Shown piece after piece: positions 1 through 4,762 of a DNA stretch of 5,645 bases. The translations under genes and the position numbers were made by a program. Every line of letters begins with the position of its first letter. The first letter of the stretch is position 1. The stretch comes from Nitrososphaerota archaeon (lineage in GTDB: Archaea > Thermoproteota > Nitrososphaeria > Nitrososphaerales > Nitrosopumilaceae): assembly GCA_016871975.1 (NCBI GenBank), contig VHBM01000055.1:1-5645 (forward strand), written 5' to 3'. The notes under the pieces were generated by a model, which worked only from the letters and a program-made list of their open reading frames with translations, was not told the origin of the DNA and did not search any database.

Positions 1-74
1 TGCTGGCCAAGGTTTTCTGCCTGTATGTCAAGCACAACGTCTGTAGGTCCGTAGTTAAGCCAGATTTCAGGCAT
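1..74 (-). CDS. 5' end of an unrecognised protein gene (partial)
   Basis: An ATG on the minus strand (72-74) opens a frame that runs to the window edge without a stop, giving 24 residues that begin MPEIWLNYGPTDVVLDIQAE. I do not recognise the family, and too little is present to assign a function. Support for a real start is the AT-rich box at 96-104, which lies about 26 bases upstream of the ATG, the spacing expected for a leaderless archaeal transcript. Codon use looks like that of its neighbours. It is divergent from pyrE. The alternative is chance, since an open frame of 24 codons alone is weak evidence. Confidence 0.6.
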   Translation of the reverse strand, partial: MPEIWLNYGPTDVVLDIQAENLGQ

Positions 75-95
75 AGATGAATCAAAAAACAAACC

Positions 96-104
96 AAAAT
101 AAAT
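96..104. promoter_or_regulatory. Shared TATA-like box between divergent genes
   Basis: The minus strand reads ATTTATTTT here, a reasonable archaeal TATA element. Its centre is about 26 bases from the minus-strand ATG at 74 and about 25 bases from the GTG at 125 of pyrE. It is the only strongly AT-rich block between the two. One box used in both directions, giving two leaderless transcripts, is the simplest reading; two overlapping boxes are also possible. Confidence 0.45.
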
Positions 105-124
105 CCAGCACAGTTAATTTTGGT

Positions 125-727
125 GTGGAATTTGTGAAAGAGTTTGCTGTTTTTTTGCATCAAAATAACGCGATCAAGTTTGGTGATTTTACGCTCTCAA
201 GTGGCAAGAAAAGCTCCTACTATGTAGACCTTAGAGTTGTTCCAAGCTTTCCCCACCAGTTTCGAAAGATGATTAAAGGCCTCCAAGCGTTAATTTCAGA
301 CCAAATTGGTTATGACAACTTTGACTGTATTGCGTCTGTCCCAACAGGAGGTCTAGTTATTGCCTCTGCTTTGGCAATTGAGACTGTAAAACCACTCGTT
401 TATGTCAGGACAAAGCCAAAAGAGTATGGGACTTCAAAATCAATTGAAGGCAAAATAGAAAAGGATGCAAAAATTTTGATTGTAGATGATGTGGCAACAA
501 CAGGTGGCTCTGTCTCAAATGCGATAACTTTGCTAAAAGAAGCAGGTGCAAAAATAACTGATGCGTATGTTGTCATAAACAGGATGGAAGGTGCAGACAA
601 GTTGTTACAATCACAAGGAGTAAAGATTCACAGCCTAACTAATATTTTAGAAATTACAGAAATTTTACATAAAGAAAACCTTGTCTCGAAGCAAATACTA
701 GAAAATGTAAAAAATCAGATAAAGTGA
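125..727 (+). CDS. pyrE: Orotate phosphoribosyltransferase
   Basis: PyrE transfers the phosphoribosyl group of PRPP to orotate, giving orotidine 5'-phosphate in cytosolic pyrimidine (UMP) synthesis. Numbering from the GTG at 125 (200 aa), the N-terminal signature FTLSSGKKSSYYVDLR spans about residues 22-37. The flexible catalytic loop carries R95, K97, K99 and G102. The PRPP-binding motif IVDDVATTGGS lies at about 119-129 with the paired acidic residues D121 and D122. The length fits the family. The frame is open from an ATG at 77, but that would add 16 low-complexity Lys/Asn/Gln-rich residues, leave only two bases between divergent start codons and have no AT box about 26 bases upstream. The GTG at 125 gives the typical VEFVKEF beginning and a box at the right distance. 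The stop codon abuts that of tbp on the other strand. The function is secure; the start is likely but not proven. Confidence 0.93.
   Translation: MEFVKEFAVFLHQNNAIKFGDFTLSSGKKSSYYVDLRVVPSFPHQFRKMIKGLQALISDQIGYDNFDCIASVPTGGLVIASALAIETVKPLVYVRTKPKEYGTSKSIEGKIEKDAKILIVDDVATTGGSVSNAITLLKEAGAKITDAYVVINRMEGADKLLQSQGVKIHSLTNILEITEILHKENLVSKQILENVKNQIK
709..714 (-). terminator. Possible U-tract terminator of tbp
   Basis: A run of six A on the plus strand gives six U in the tbp sense, 14 bases after the tbp stop codon and inside the 3' end of pyrE. This fits U-tract termination, but the element is short and the neighbourhood is generally AT-rich. Confidence 0.25.
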
Positions 728-1288
728 TTAGTCGTAGATCATTAGGCCTTTTTCTTCAAGTGTTGTATGTAGGTTGTGAACTGCGCGGTATACGTCTTCT
801 TCCTTTTTTGCACCAGTACAAACGAGCTTTCCTGATGCAAACAAGAGCAATACAGTCTTTGGGTCAAGCATTCTGTGGATTAGGCCTGGAAATTGCTCTG
901 GCTCGTACATGCTACGTGGCATTATTCGAGCTGCGGATTCAAGATGGATTTTGCCACCAAGGTTTCCAGATGCCACCATGTTCTGAATTGTAACTACTGG
1001 GTCTTTTTTGACTTTGATTTTTCCCTTTCTTAGCTGCTGTACTACTGTATTTACAGCCTTTATTGCCATATCAGCTGACTTGCTTCCAGTACAGACCATC
1101 TTTCCTGAGGAAAAAATCAGTGTTGCGGTTTTTGGATTCTTTAATCTATACACAAGTCCAGGGAATTGATCTGGATGGTATTCTGTTTCTGGAAAGTTTT
1201 TTGTAATTTCGTTTAGGTCCATTCTCTGATCAACTGTTGCAGATGCAACTACGTTTTCGATACTTACAATAGGTTTAGTCTGCGGCAC
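728..1288 (-). CDS. tbp: TATA-box-binding protein (TBP)
   Basis: TBP binds and bends the promoter TATA box, recruits TFB and so places archaeal RNA polymerase. The 186 residues form two imperfect repeats about 91 residues apart: QFPGLVYRLKNPKTATLIF at 41-59 and QFPGLIHRMLDPKTVLLLF at 132-150. The four DNA-intercalating phenylalanines expected from the family are present as pairs 17 residues apart, F42/F59 and F133/F150. Each repeat ends in a basic SGK.VCTG motif (61-68 and 152-159). The length is normal and there is no long N-terminal extension; the acidic tail is very short. The start is GTG (1286-1288), chosen because a strong TATA box lies 28 bases upstream and the protein begins at the usual place. 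The gene is convergent with pyrE with zero intergenic bases. The upstream inverted repeat at 1323-1339 may regulate it. The identification is secure. Confidence 0.97.
   Translation of the reverse strand: MPQTKPIVSIENVVASATVDQRMDLNEITKNFPETEYHPDQFPGLVYRLKNPKTATLIFSSGKMVCTGSKSADMAIKAVNTVVQQLRKGKIKVKKDPVVTIQNMVASGNLGGKIHLESAARIMPRSMYEPEQFPGLIHRMLDPKTVLLLFASGKLVCTGAKKEEDVYRAVHNLHTTLEEKGLMIYD
749..809 (+). terminator. Possible U-tract terminator region of pyrE
   Basis: Downstream of the pyrE stop, T runs occur at 749-753 and 804-809 in the pyrE sense. Archaeal termination often uses U tracts without a stem. Because tbp begins its last codon immediately after pyrE, any pyrE terminator has to lie inside the tbp coding region. 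No hairpin was seen. Confidence 0.25.
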
Positions 1289-1311
1289 TTCTCGTGTTTT
1301 TATAAAAAGGC

Positions 1312-1321
1312 TTTATATATA
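1312..1321 (-). promoter_or_regulatory. TATA box of tbp
   Basis: The minus strand reads TATATATAAAG at 1321-1311, a near-ideal archaeal TATA box, centred about 28 bases before the GTG start. This predicts a leaderless or nearly leaderless mRNA. A second AT-only 12-base palindrome, TTTTTATAAAAA (1297-1308), lies between the box and the start, too close to drive this start itself. Confidence 0.75.
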
Positions 1322-1322
1322 C

Positions 1323-1339
1323 TGCGAAATTTTTTCGCA
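1323..1339. repeat. 17-base inverted repeat beside the tbp TATA box
   Basis: TGCGAAA (1323-1329), a three-base spacer and TTTCGCA (1333-1339) are perfectly complementary arms. The repeat starts one base upstream of the TATA box in the tbp sense, so it covers the place where TFB contacts the BRE. It could be an operator for a dimeric regulator. It could instead act in RNA as a hairpin ending a transcript that arrives from the tRNA and guide RNA upstream. Confidence 0.6.
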
Positions 1340-1360
1340 CAAATACCTCATAAGATCATA

Positions 1361-1423
1361 GGCAGCTCAGACAAATGCCTTCACATCATTCTTCAGATAT
1401 AACTCTGATTCTTCATTGCAGCC
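1361..1423 (-). ncRNA. Candidate C/D box guide RNA (2'-O-methylation guide)
   Basis: Read on the minus strand, the parts come in the canonical order: stem GGCTGC (1423-1418), box C ATGAAGA (1416-1410, one mismatch to RUGAUGA), a 13-base guide (1409-1397), box D' CTGA (1396-1393), a 3-base spacer, box C' ATGATGT (1389-1383, one mismatch), a 12-base guide GAAGGCATTTGT (1382-1371), box D CTGA (1370-1367) and closing stem GCTGCC (1366-1361). The stem sits exactly where a K-turn needs it and has one U-U mismatch. Beyond it, nine more pairs (1351-1359 with 1425-1433) extend the stem across a second U-U mismatch. From memory of crenarchaeal and eukaryotic large-subunit rRNA, the first guide is complementary to UAUAACUCU and the second to CAAAUGCCUU, both in domain IV and about a dozen bases apart. 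It would direct fibrillarin with L7Ae and Nop5. It lies 29-39 bases downstream of the CAU tRNA on the same strand. The rRNA itself is not in the window, so the target match needs checking. Confidence 0.72.
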
Positions 1424-1445
1424 AATGATCTTAGTGCAAAACTCA

Positions 1446-1453
1446 TTTTAAAA
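1446..1453 (-). promoter_or_regulatory. Possible TATA box for the guide RNA
   Basis: The sequence TTTTAAAA lies between the tRNA and the guide RNA candidate. Its centre is about 26 bases upstream of 1423, where the inner terminal stem begins, so it could start an independent transcript there. If so, the outer nine-pair stem would not be in the RNA. Co-transcription with the tRNA is the alternative. The motif is common in AT-rich spacers. Confidence 0.3.
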
Positions 1454-1462
1454 CTAATTGAG

Positions 1463-1536
1463 TGGGCCCGAAGGGCTTCGATCCCTTGGCTCACCGATTA
1501 TGAGTCGGTTACTCTACCAAGCTGAGTTACGGGCCC
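1463..1536 (-). tRNA. tRNA with CAU anticodon (tRNA-Ile2 or elongator tRNA-Met)
   Basis: A complete cloverleaf can be folded. Acceptor GGGCCCG pairs with CGGGCCC; the D stem is ACTC/GAGT with GG in the loop; anticodon stem ACCGA/TCGGT encloses loop CTCATAA; the variable loop is GAGCC; T stem AAGGG/CCCTT encloses ATCGAAG; the discriminator is A. There is no intron and no encoded CCA. The anticodon CAU allows initiator Met, elongator Met or the AUA-reading tRNA-Ile2, whose C34 archaea convert to agmatidine. An initiator is unlikely because the anticodon stem lacks the three stacked G-C pairs and the acceptor starts with G-C rather than A-U. The GGGCCCG acceptor resembles archaeal Ile tRNAs, so Ile2 is my slight preference. 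The T loop is odd in having A at position 54. Confidence 0.93.
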
Positions 1537-1562
1537 TACGAAAAAACAGCTTTGTTTTTCAG

Positions 1563-1570
1563 TATAAAAT
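1563..1570 (-). promoter_or_regulatory. TATA box of the CAU tRNA
   Basis: The minus strand reads ATTTTATA, centred about 30 bases before the tRNA 5' end, which predicts a leader of a few bases. It lies between the end of the TenA-like gene and the tRNA, so the tRNA need not depend on readthrough from that gene. Confidence 0.55.
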
Positions 1571-1580
1571 GTTATAGACA

Positions 1581-2213
1581 CTAACAGTAAGTCTCGTAAC
1601 AACCATCAAGTAAAAGGTTTTGCGCAAAAAGTGACCTTTCTGCAATTTTTAGTAGTTTGTAGTCTTGAGAATTTCTTTCCAGTATCTTTTGCCATGTATG
1701 AGCATGTCTAATGTCTGCTTCCTTGTGTAGCTCAAAGTACTGTGTTGCGTCATAATCTGTAATGCCATAGAACTTGTAAAGTCCATCTAGTTTTGTCTGG
1801 CTTATTTGTGGGATCTCTTTTTCAAGTGCATACATCGCAACTGCACCTCCTTCAAGGGAATCCATGAGAGATGACATCTCAGATATTGACTTTTTTGTCT
1901 TTTCAAGGCCCTCGTATTTTTCAAGCTCTTTTTCTGATACTCCCAAGGCTTTTGCAAATCTAATCCAAGGTATGATGTGTTCTGATTCTTCTTTTTGGTT
2001 TGCTTTAAGCTCGTCTAAGTTTGATTGAGGGGCATGTTTTGCCACGCTTGCAACAAATGATGGAACATGTTTTACCAATTGAAAGTATTCCTTTGAATAG
2101 CCTGAAAGTGATTCTACTGACAGCTTTCCATCAGACCACATTTGGTAAAATGGGTGTTTTAGAAGACTGTGTTGCTCGATTAGTTCATCGATTTTTTTGA
2201 TTAATGAGCTCAT
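1581..2213 (-). CDS. TenA/PqqC-superfamily protein, CADD-like (putative folate/pABA metabolism)
   Basis: This 210-residue all-helical protein resembles the heme-oxygenase-like diiron branch of the TenA/PqqC superfamily, closest to CADD. Chlamydial CADD makes p-aminobenzoate for folate-type cofactors by consuming its own tyrosine and lysine. Visible matches are HPFYQMW (20-26, with the tyrosine equivalent Y23), the helix containing H79 and the text ALGVSEKELE (89-98), E131 in YALEKEIP, K141 (equivalent of the CADD nitrogen-donor lysine) and the metal motif HKEADIRH with H163, D167 and H170. An ungapped comparison from memory puts Asn72 where CADD has its first Glu ligand; E75 or E76 might substitute. 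No signal peptide or membrane segment is seen. The ATG start has a TATA box about 29-30 bases upstream. The gene is divergent from tRNA-Glu. It may be auto-annotated as TenA transcriptional regulator, which is misleading. The family is likely; the exact reaction is uncertain. Confidence 0.85.
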   Translation of the reverse strand: MSSLIKKIDELIEQHSLLKHPFYQMWSDGKLSVESLSGYSKEYFQLVKHVPSFVASVAKHAPQSNLDELKANQKEESEHIIPWIRFAKALGVSEKELEKYEGLEKTKKSISEMSSLMDSLEGGAVAMYALEKEIPQISQTKLDGLYKFYGITDYDATQYFELHKEADIRHAHTWQKILERNSQDYKLLKIAERSLFAQNLLLDGCYETYC

Positions 2214-2237
2214 CTGATTTTATCCTAAAGTAGCTGA

Positions 2238-2246
2238 TAATAAAAT
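2238..2246 (-). promoter_or_regulatory. TATA box of the TenA/CADD-like gene
   Basis: The minus strand reads TTTTATTATC across this site, preceded by CCAAAGA as a possible BRE. Its centre is about 30 bases from the ATG, giving a leader of only a few bases. It forms one arm of the inverted repeat at 2240-2272. Confidence 0.55.
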
Positions 2247-2272
2247 CTTTGGCAGGTTCCAAAAGATTTTAT
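2240..2272. repeat. Near-perfect inverted repeat spanning two divergent promoters
   Basis: The left arm ATAAAATCTTTGG (2240-2252) and right arm CCAAAAGATTTTAT (2259-2272) are reverse complements apart from one extra base, with spacer CAGGTT. In each direction an arm reads as a BRE-like CCAAA(A)GA followed by the TATA element TTTTAT. The repeat is therefore two matching promoters set back to back for the TenA-like gene and tRNA-Glu. Confidence 0.65.
2267..2272 (+). promoter_or_regulatory. TATA box of tRNA-Glu
   Basis: The sequence TTTTAT preceded by CCAAAAGA is centred about 27 bases upstream of the first tRNA base, so transcription should start at or within a base or two of the tRNA 5' end. 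Confidence 0.5.
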
Positions 2273-2296
2273 GGATAAAATAAAAATGCAACTAGG

Positions 2297-2388
2297 GCTC
2301 CTGTGGTGTAGACCGGTCAAGCATACCGCCCTTTCAAGGCGGTGATCCCGGGTTCAAATTCTCAGTGATGAAAATCCCGGCGGGAGCA
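2297..2388 (+). tRNA. tRNA-Glu (anticodon UUC) with a T-loop intron
   Basis: Acceptor GCTCCTG pairs with CGGGAGC (one U-G pair). The D arm starts GTGT with CCGG in the loop, as in archaeal tRNA-Glu. The anticodon stem CCGCC/GGCGG encloses CTTTCAA with anticodon TTC at 2333-2335. The variable loop is TGATC, and T stem CCGGG/CCCGG is interrupted by 16 extra bases (2359-2374). Removing them restores the normal loop TTCAAAT. The discriminator is A, followed by genomic CC and then T, so CCA is completed after transcription. The gene lies 48 bases before the prenyl synthase on the same strand. Confidence 0.95.
2359..2374 (+). other. 16-base archaeal tRNA intron at position 59/60
   Basis: The fold is a clean bulge-helix-bulge: outer helix CCGGG/CCCGG (the T stem), a 3-base bulge AAT (2357-2359), central helix TTCA (2353-2356) with TGAA (2369-2372), and a second 3-base bulge AAT (2373-2375). 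Cutting each bulge between its second and third base, as the archaeal splicing endonuclease does, removes exactly 16 bases and restores the T loop. The inner loop is only nine bases, with at most two pairs. Confidence 0.88.
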
Positions 2389-2396
2389 CCTACAAG

Positions 2397-2415
2397 TATT
2401 AATACCATAAAAAAA
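2397..2415 (+). promoter_or_regulatory. Possible promoter of the prenyl synthase gene
   Basis: Two AT elements lie here: the core of the 10-base palindrome GTATTAATAC (2396-2405) and CATAAAAAAA (2406-2415). The second is centred about 26 bases before the TTG start, fitting a leaderless mRNA. Co-transcription with tRNA-Glu is the alternative. No Shine-Dalgarno sequence precedes the start. Confidence 0.35.
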
Positions 2416-2436
2416 GTAGTTTGATCTGTACTTATT

Positions 2437-3288
2437 TTGGATAGAAAAAATATTGAGATAAATCCACTCCTTGAGACCTACAACAGATACATCAAAAAGA
2501 TCAATCAAGTTCTAAGCGCAGAGCTTAGTCTGTATTCAGAGTCAGAGTTCAAAGAGCCAATGATTTATGCAATAGAAAACGGCAAGCGAATAAGGCCGCT
2601 GATTTTGGTCCTGTCATCAGAGAGTGTCGGACAGGCAGACGAAAATGCCTATGTTGCAGCATGTGCAGTTGAGCTATTACATACAGAGTCTGTAATTCAT
2701 GATGATATAATCGATAATGAAACTCTGAGACGACAAAAGGATCCATTTCATATCAAGTATGGCTACAACACAAGTATTTTGACTGGAGACTTTGTCTTGG
2801 GTTTTATTCTAAATATTTGCGCAAAGCTAGACAATCCAAGAATAACAAAGGATTTGGCAACAACTGCAATGCTTATGAGTGAAGGCGAGATGATAGAGGG
2901 AAGACTTGAGACAAGTGAAGACCTAACATTTGATGACTATCTCAAGGTCATAGAATACAAGACTGCAACTGCCTTTGAGACTGCGGCAAAGCTTGGCGCG
3001 ATACTTGGGGGCGGGACAGAAGAGCAGATAATGTCACTTGCCGAGTATGGAAAAAACATCGGCATTGCATATCAGATAAAAGATGATCTTAGGGACTGGA
3101 AAAACGAGGATAAGCTGTTCAATCTGTTGGTGAAAAAAAGTTCCGATCCACGTGATGTCTTCAACCACATGGAAGAGTTGCTTGAAAAATATTCCTCTAT
3201 GGCAAACATTGGTCTAAGAAAGATAAAAGATTCTGATGCAAAAACAAGTTTGGAAAATCTAATTAAATTTACGATGCTTAAGGTGTAA
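2437..3288 (+). CDS. Polyprenyl diphosphate synthase (trans-isoprenyl diphosphate synthase family)
   Basis: The enzyme adds isopentenyl diphosphate head to tail to an allylic primer, making chains for archaeal lipids or quinones. In the 283 residues, GKRIRP (49-54) is the basic substrate loop. The first aspartate-rich motif is DDIID at 89-93, followed by R98 and R99. The second is DDLRD at 216-220. Before the first motif stands HTESVIHDD rather than the aromatic-containing text of typical archaeal C15/C20 synthases; this is closer to longer-chain enzymes, so a quinone side chain is possible but unproven. The protein is shorter than the usual 320-350 residues: the GK..DL..GK.TLP stretch normally found after the second motif is not recognisable, being replaced by WKNEDKLFNLLVKKSSDP. 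TTG is the only plausible start because an in-frame stop (TGA, 2422-2424) precedes it and the next Met is residue 42. The 3' end overlaps nuoN by 11 bases, tail to tail. Confidence 0.9.
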   Translation: MDRKNIEINPLLETYNRYIKKINQVLSAELSLYSESEFKEPMIYAIENGKRIRPLILVLSSESVGQADENAYVAACAVELLHTESVIHDDIIDNETLRRQKDPFHIKYGYNTSILTGDFVLGFILNICAKLDNPRITKDLATTAMLMSEGEMIEGRLETSEDLTFDDYLKVIEYKTATAFETAAKLGAILGGGTEEQIMSLAEYGKNIGIAYQIKDDLRDWKNEDKLFNLLVKKSSDPRDVFNHMEELLEKYSSMANIGLRKIKDSDAKTSLENLIKFTMLKV

Positions 3289-4756
3289 CTGCAAGATTTG
3301 GAACTGCAGTTTCAGCAAACTGTATTATTGGATCTGGATAAACTCCGATTCCAACCATAAATATTATAGAAAATATCATAACTGCAACTACAGATACAGG
3401 TTCCTTGACTCTTTTTTCTGTCTCTCCTTCAAAGTACATCTTGCGGATAATCCAACCATAGTAAGCTAGTGACAGTGCGCTGTTTAGAACTCCGGCTATA
3501 GCAAGCCATGGAGCCCATGGTGCAACAGCTCCTGCATCAAGTGCAGCTCCAAACAAAATTAGTTTGCTCCAAAATCCGTTTAGTGGTGGAACGCCAGCTA
3601 GTGCCAAAAGGGATATCACAATTCCAAGTGATGTTATTGGCATTGACCTGCCAAGTCCCTTTATCTTATCAAGGTGGCTTGATGCCAAGGTTACGACAAT
3701 TCCTGCTACTGCAATGAATGCAGCACCCTTCATTACTGCATGGTTTAGTATGTGAAATAGCGAGCCTTGAATGCCAATTGCAGTATATGGTGCAATTGCA
3801 AGACCGATTAGGATGTATCCTGCATGGCCAATGCTAGAGTAGGCTAGAATTCGTGCCAGGTTCTTTTGCATGATTGCAGCTATATTTCCAACAGTCATAG
3901 TCATTACAGCAATTACTCCTAGTGCAAATGTCCAGTCAAGTGATAGTGCGATAGAGCCCATTACGATTATTCGAAGTGCTGCTGCAAATCCTGCCTTTTT
4001 TGTGCCAGCAGCCAATAGCGCGCTAATTGTTGGCGGTGCACCTTCGTATGTATCAGGAAGCCACATGTGAAACGGAACAAGACCCATCTTGAATCCAAAT
4101 CCTGCAACAAACATTCCAATTGCAAGTAGCGCAAGTGGCAACATCTCAGAGTCAATTGTTGCAAACGTCTGAATTACATCGCCAATGTTTGTAGAACCTG
4201 CAAGACCATATGCAATTGATATACCATAAATTATGATTGCAGATGATAGTGCGCCAAACAAAAAGTACTTGAGTGCAGCCTCATTTGATGATGGATCCTT
4301 TTTCATAAATCCTGCAAGGACGTATGTTGGAATGCTCATTAGCTCCCATGCAACAAAAAGCATAACCAAGTCTGTCGAGTATGCAATCAATACCATGCCA
4401 ATTGTTGAAAGTAAAATCAGTGAAAAGTAGACAGCAGGATGTGATTTTTTCCTCATATAGTTGAGTGAGCCAACCGTTGTGAATATTGAAACAATTAACA
4501 TCGCGATTGCAAAAAATGACCCAAATGTGTCATCAGCTAGAATGTCTTCTGTAAATATTGCGGCAGGCGCTACATTGTTTTTAATTATTTGGCATATTAC
4601 ATAGCCAATTGATGCAAAGAGTGCGCCAAGTGTGATTATGCCATAAAATAATGACGAGCCGTGTTCCTTTCTTGCTATATTGATTACAGGAAGTAGTACG
4701 CCGACTGTTCCAAGTATTGCAACTATAATCATTGGAGTTGATGTAATCTCGATCAT
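3278..4756 (-). CDS. nuoN: NADH-quinone oxidoreductase (complex I) subunit N
   Basis: NuoN is one of the three antiporter-like proton-pumping subunits in the membrane arm of complex I. The 492 residues form many hydrophobic helices. The family signatures are present: VAWELMSIPTY with the key acid E138, K163 in ALKYF, FKMGLVPFHMWLPDTYEGAP (222-241) with K223, the lysine pair K253/K254, YSSIGHAGY (306-314) and LAGVPPLNGFWSKL (386-399) with K398. These correspond, from family knowledge, to the charged residues of the proton channel. The length is normal. The ATG is supported by AGGTGA six bases before it, and the gene follows nuoL by 10 bases, so they are one operon with nuoN last in the part visible. 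Thaumarchaeal complexes are known to lack the NADH-oxidising NuoEFG module, so the donor may not be NADH; nothing here settles that. Confidence 0.96.
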   Translation of the reverse strand: MIEITSTPMIIVAILGTVGVLLPVINIARKEHGSSLFYGIITLGALFASIGYVICQIIKNNVAPAAIFTEDILADDTFGSFFAIAMLIVSIFTTVGSLNYMRKKSHPAVYFSLILLSTIGMVLIAYSTDLVMLFVAWELMSIPTYVLAGFMKKDPSSNEAALKYFLFGALSSAIIIYGISIAYGLAGSTNIGDVIQTFATIDSEMLPLALLAIGMFVAGFGFKMGLVPFHMWLPDTYEGAPPTISALLAAGTKKAGFAAALRIIVMGSIALSLDWTFALGVIAVMTMTVGNIAAIMQKNLARILAYSSIGHAGYILIGLAIAPYTAIGIQGSLFHILNHAVMKGAAFIAVAGIVVTLASSHLDKIKGLGRSMPITSLGIVISLLALAGVPPLNGFWSKLILFGAALDAGAVAPWAPWLAIAGVLNSALSLAYYGWIIRKMYFEGETEKRVKEPVSVVAVMIFSIIFMVGIGVYPDPIIQFAETAVPNLAVTP

Positions 4757-4762
4757 TTCATA

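Noticed and set aside
724..993. 89-codon open frame on the plus strand after pyrE
   Set aside because: It lies antisense to tbp, whose protein is unmistakable, and its translation resembles nothing.
1297..1308. 12-base palindrome TTTTTATAAAAA as a second tbp TATA box
   Set aside because: It is only about 15 bases from the start codon, too close for initiation at or before it, and AT-only palindromes arise easily.
1377..1430. A 17-codon plus-strand reading frame starting at ATG 1376 in the tRNA-tbp spacer
   Set aside because: It is very short, has no start signal and is antisense to the guide RNA candidate, which explains the sequence better.
1441..1463. ACTCA...TGAGT inverted ends just after the tRNA, as a terminator hairpin
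   Set aside because: Only five arm pairs with a 13-base loop and no long U run; the last base is the tRNA discriminator, so the match is probably chance.
2361..2374. GTGATGA, an exact box C motif, inside the tRNA-Glu intron
   Set aside because: No D box (CTGA) follows at a guide distance and the intron is only 16 bases; the bases are explained by the splicing helix.
3508..4430. Several open frames of 63-69 codons on the plus strand
   Set aside because: They are antisense shadows of nuoN and have no start signals or recognisable products.
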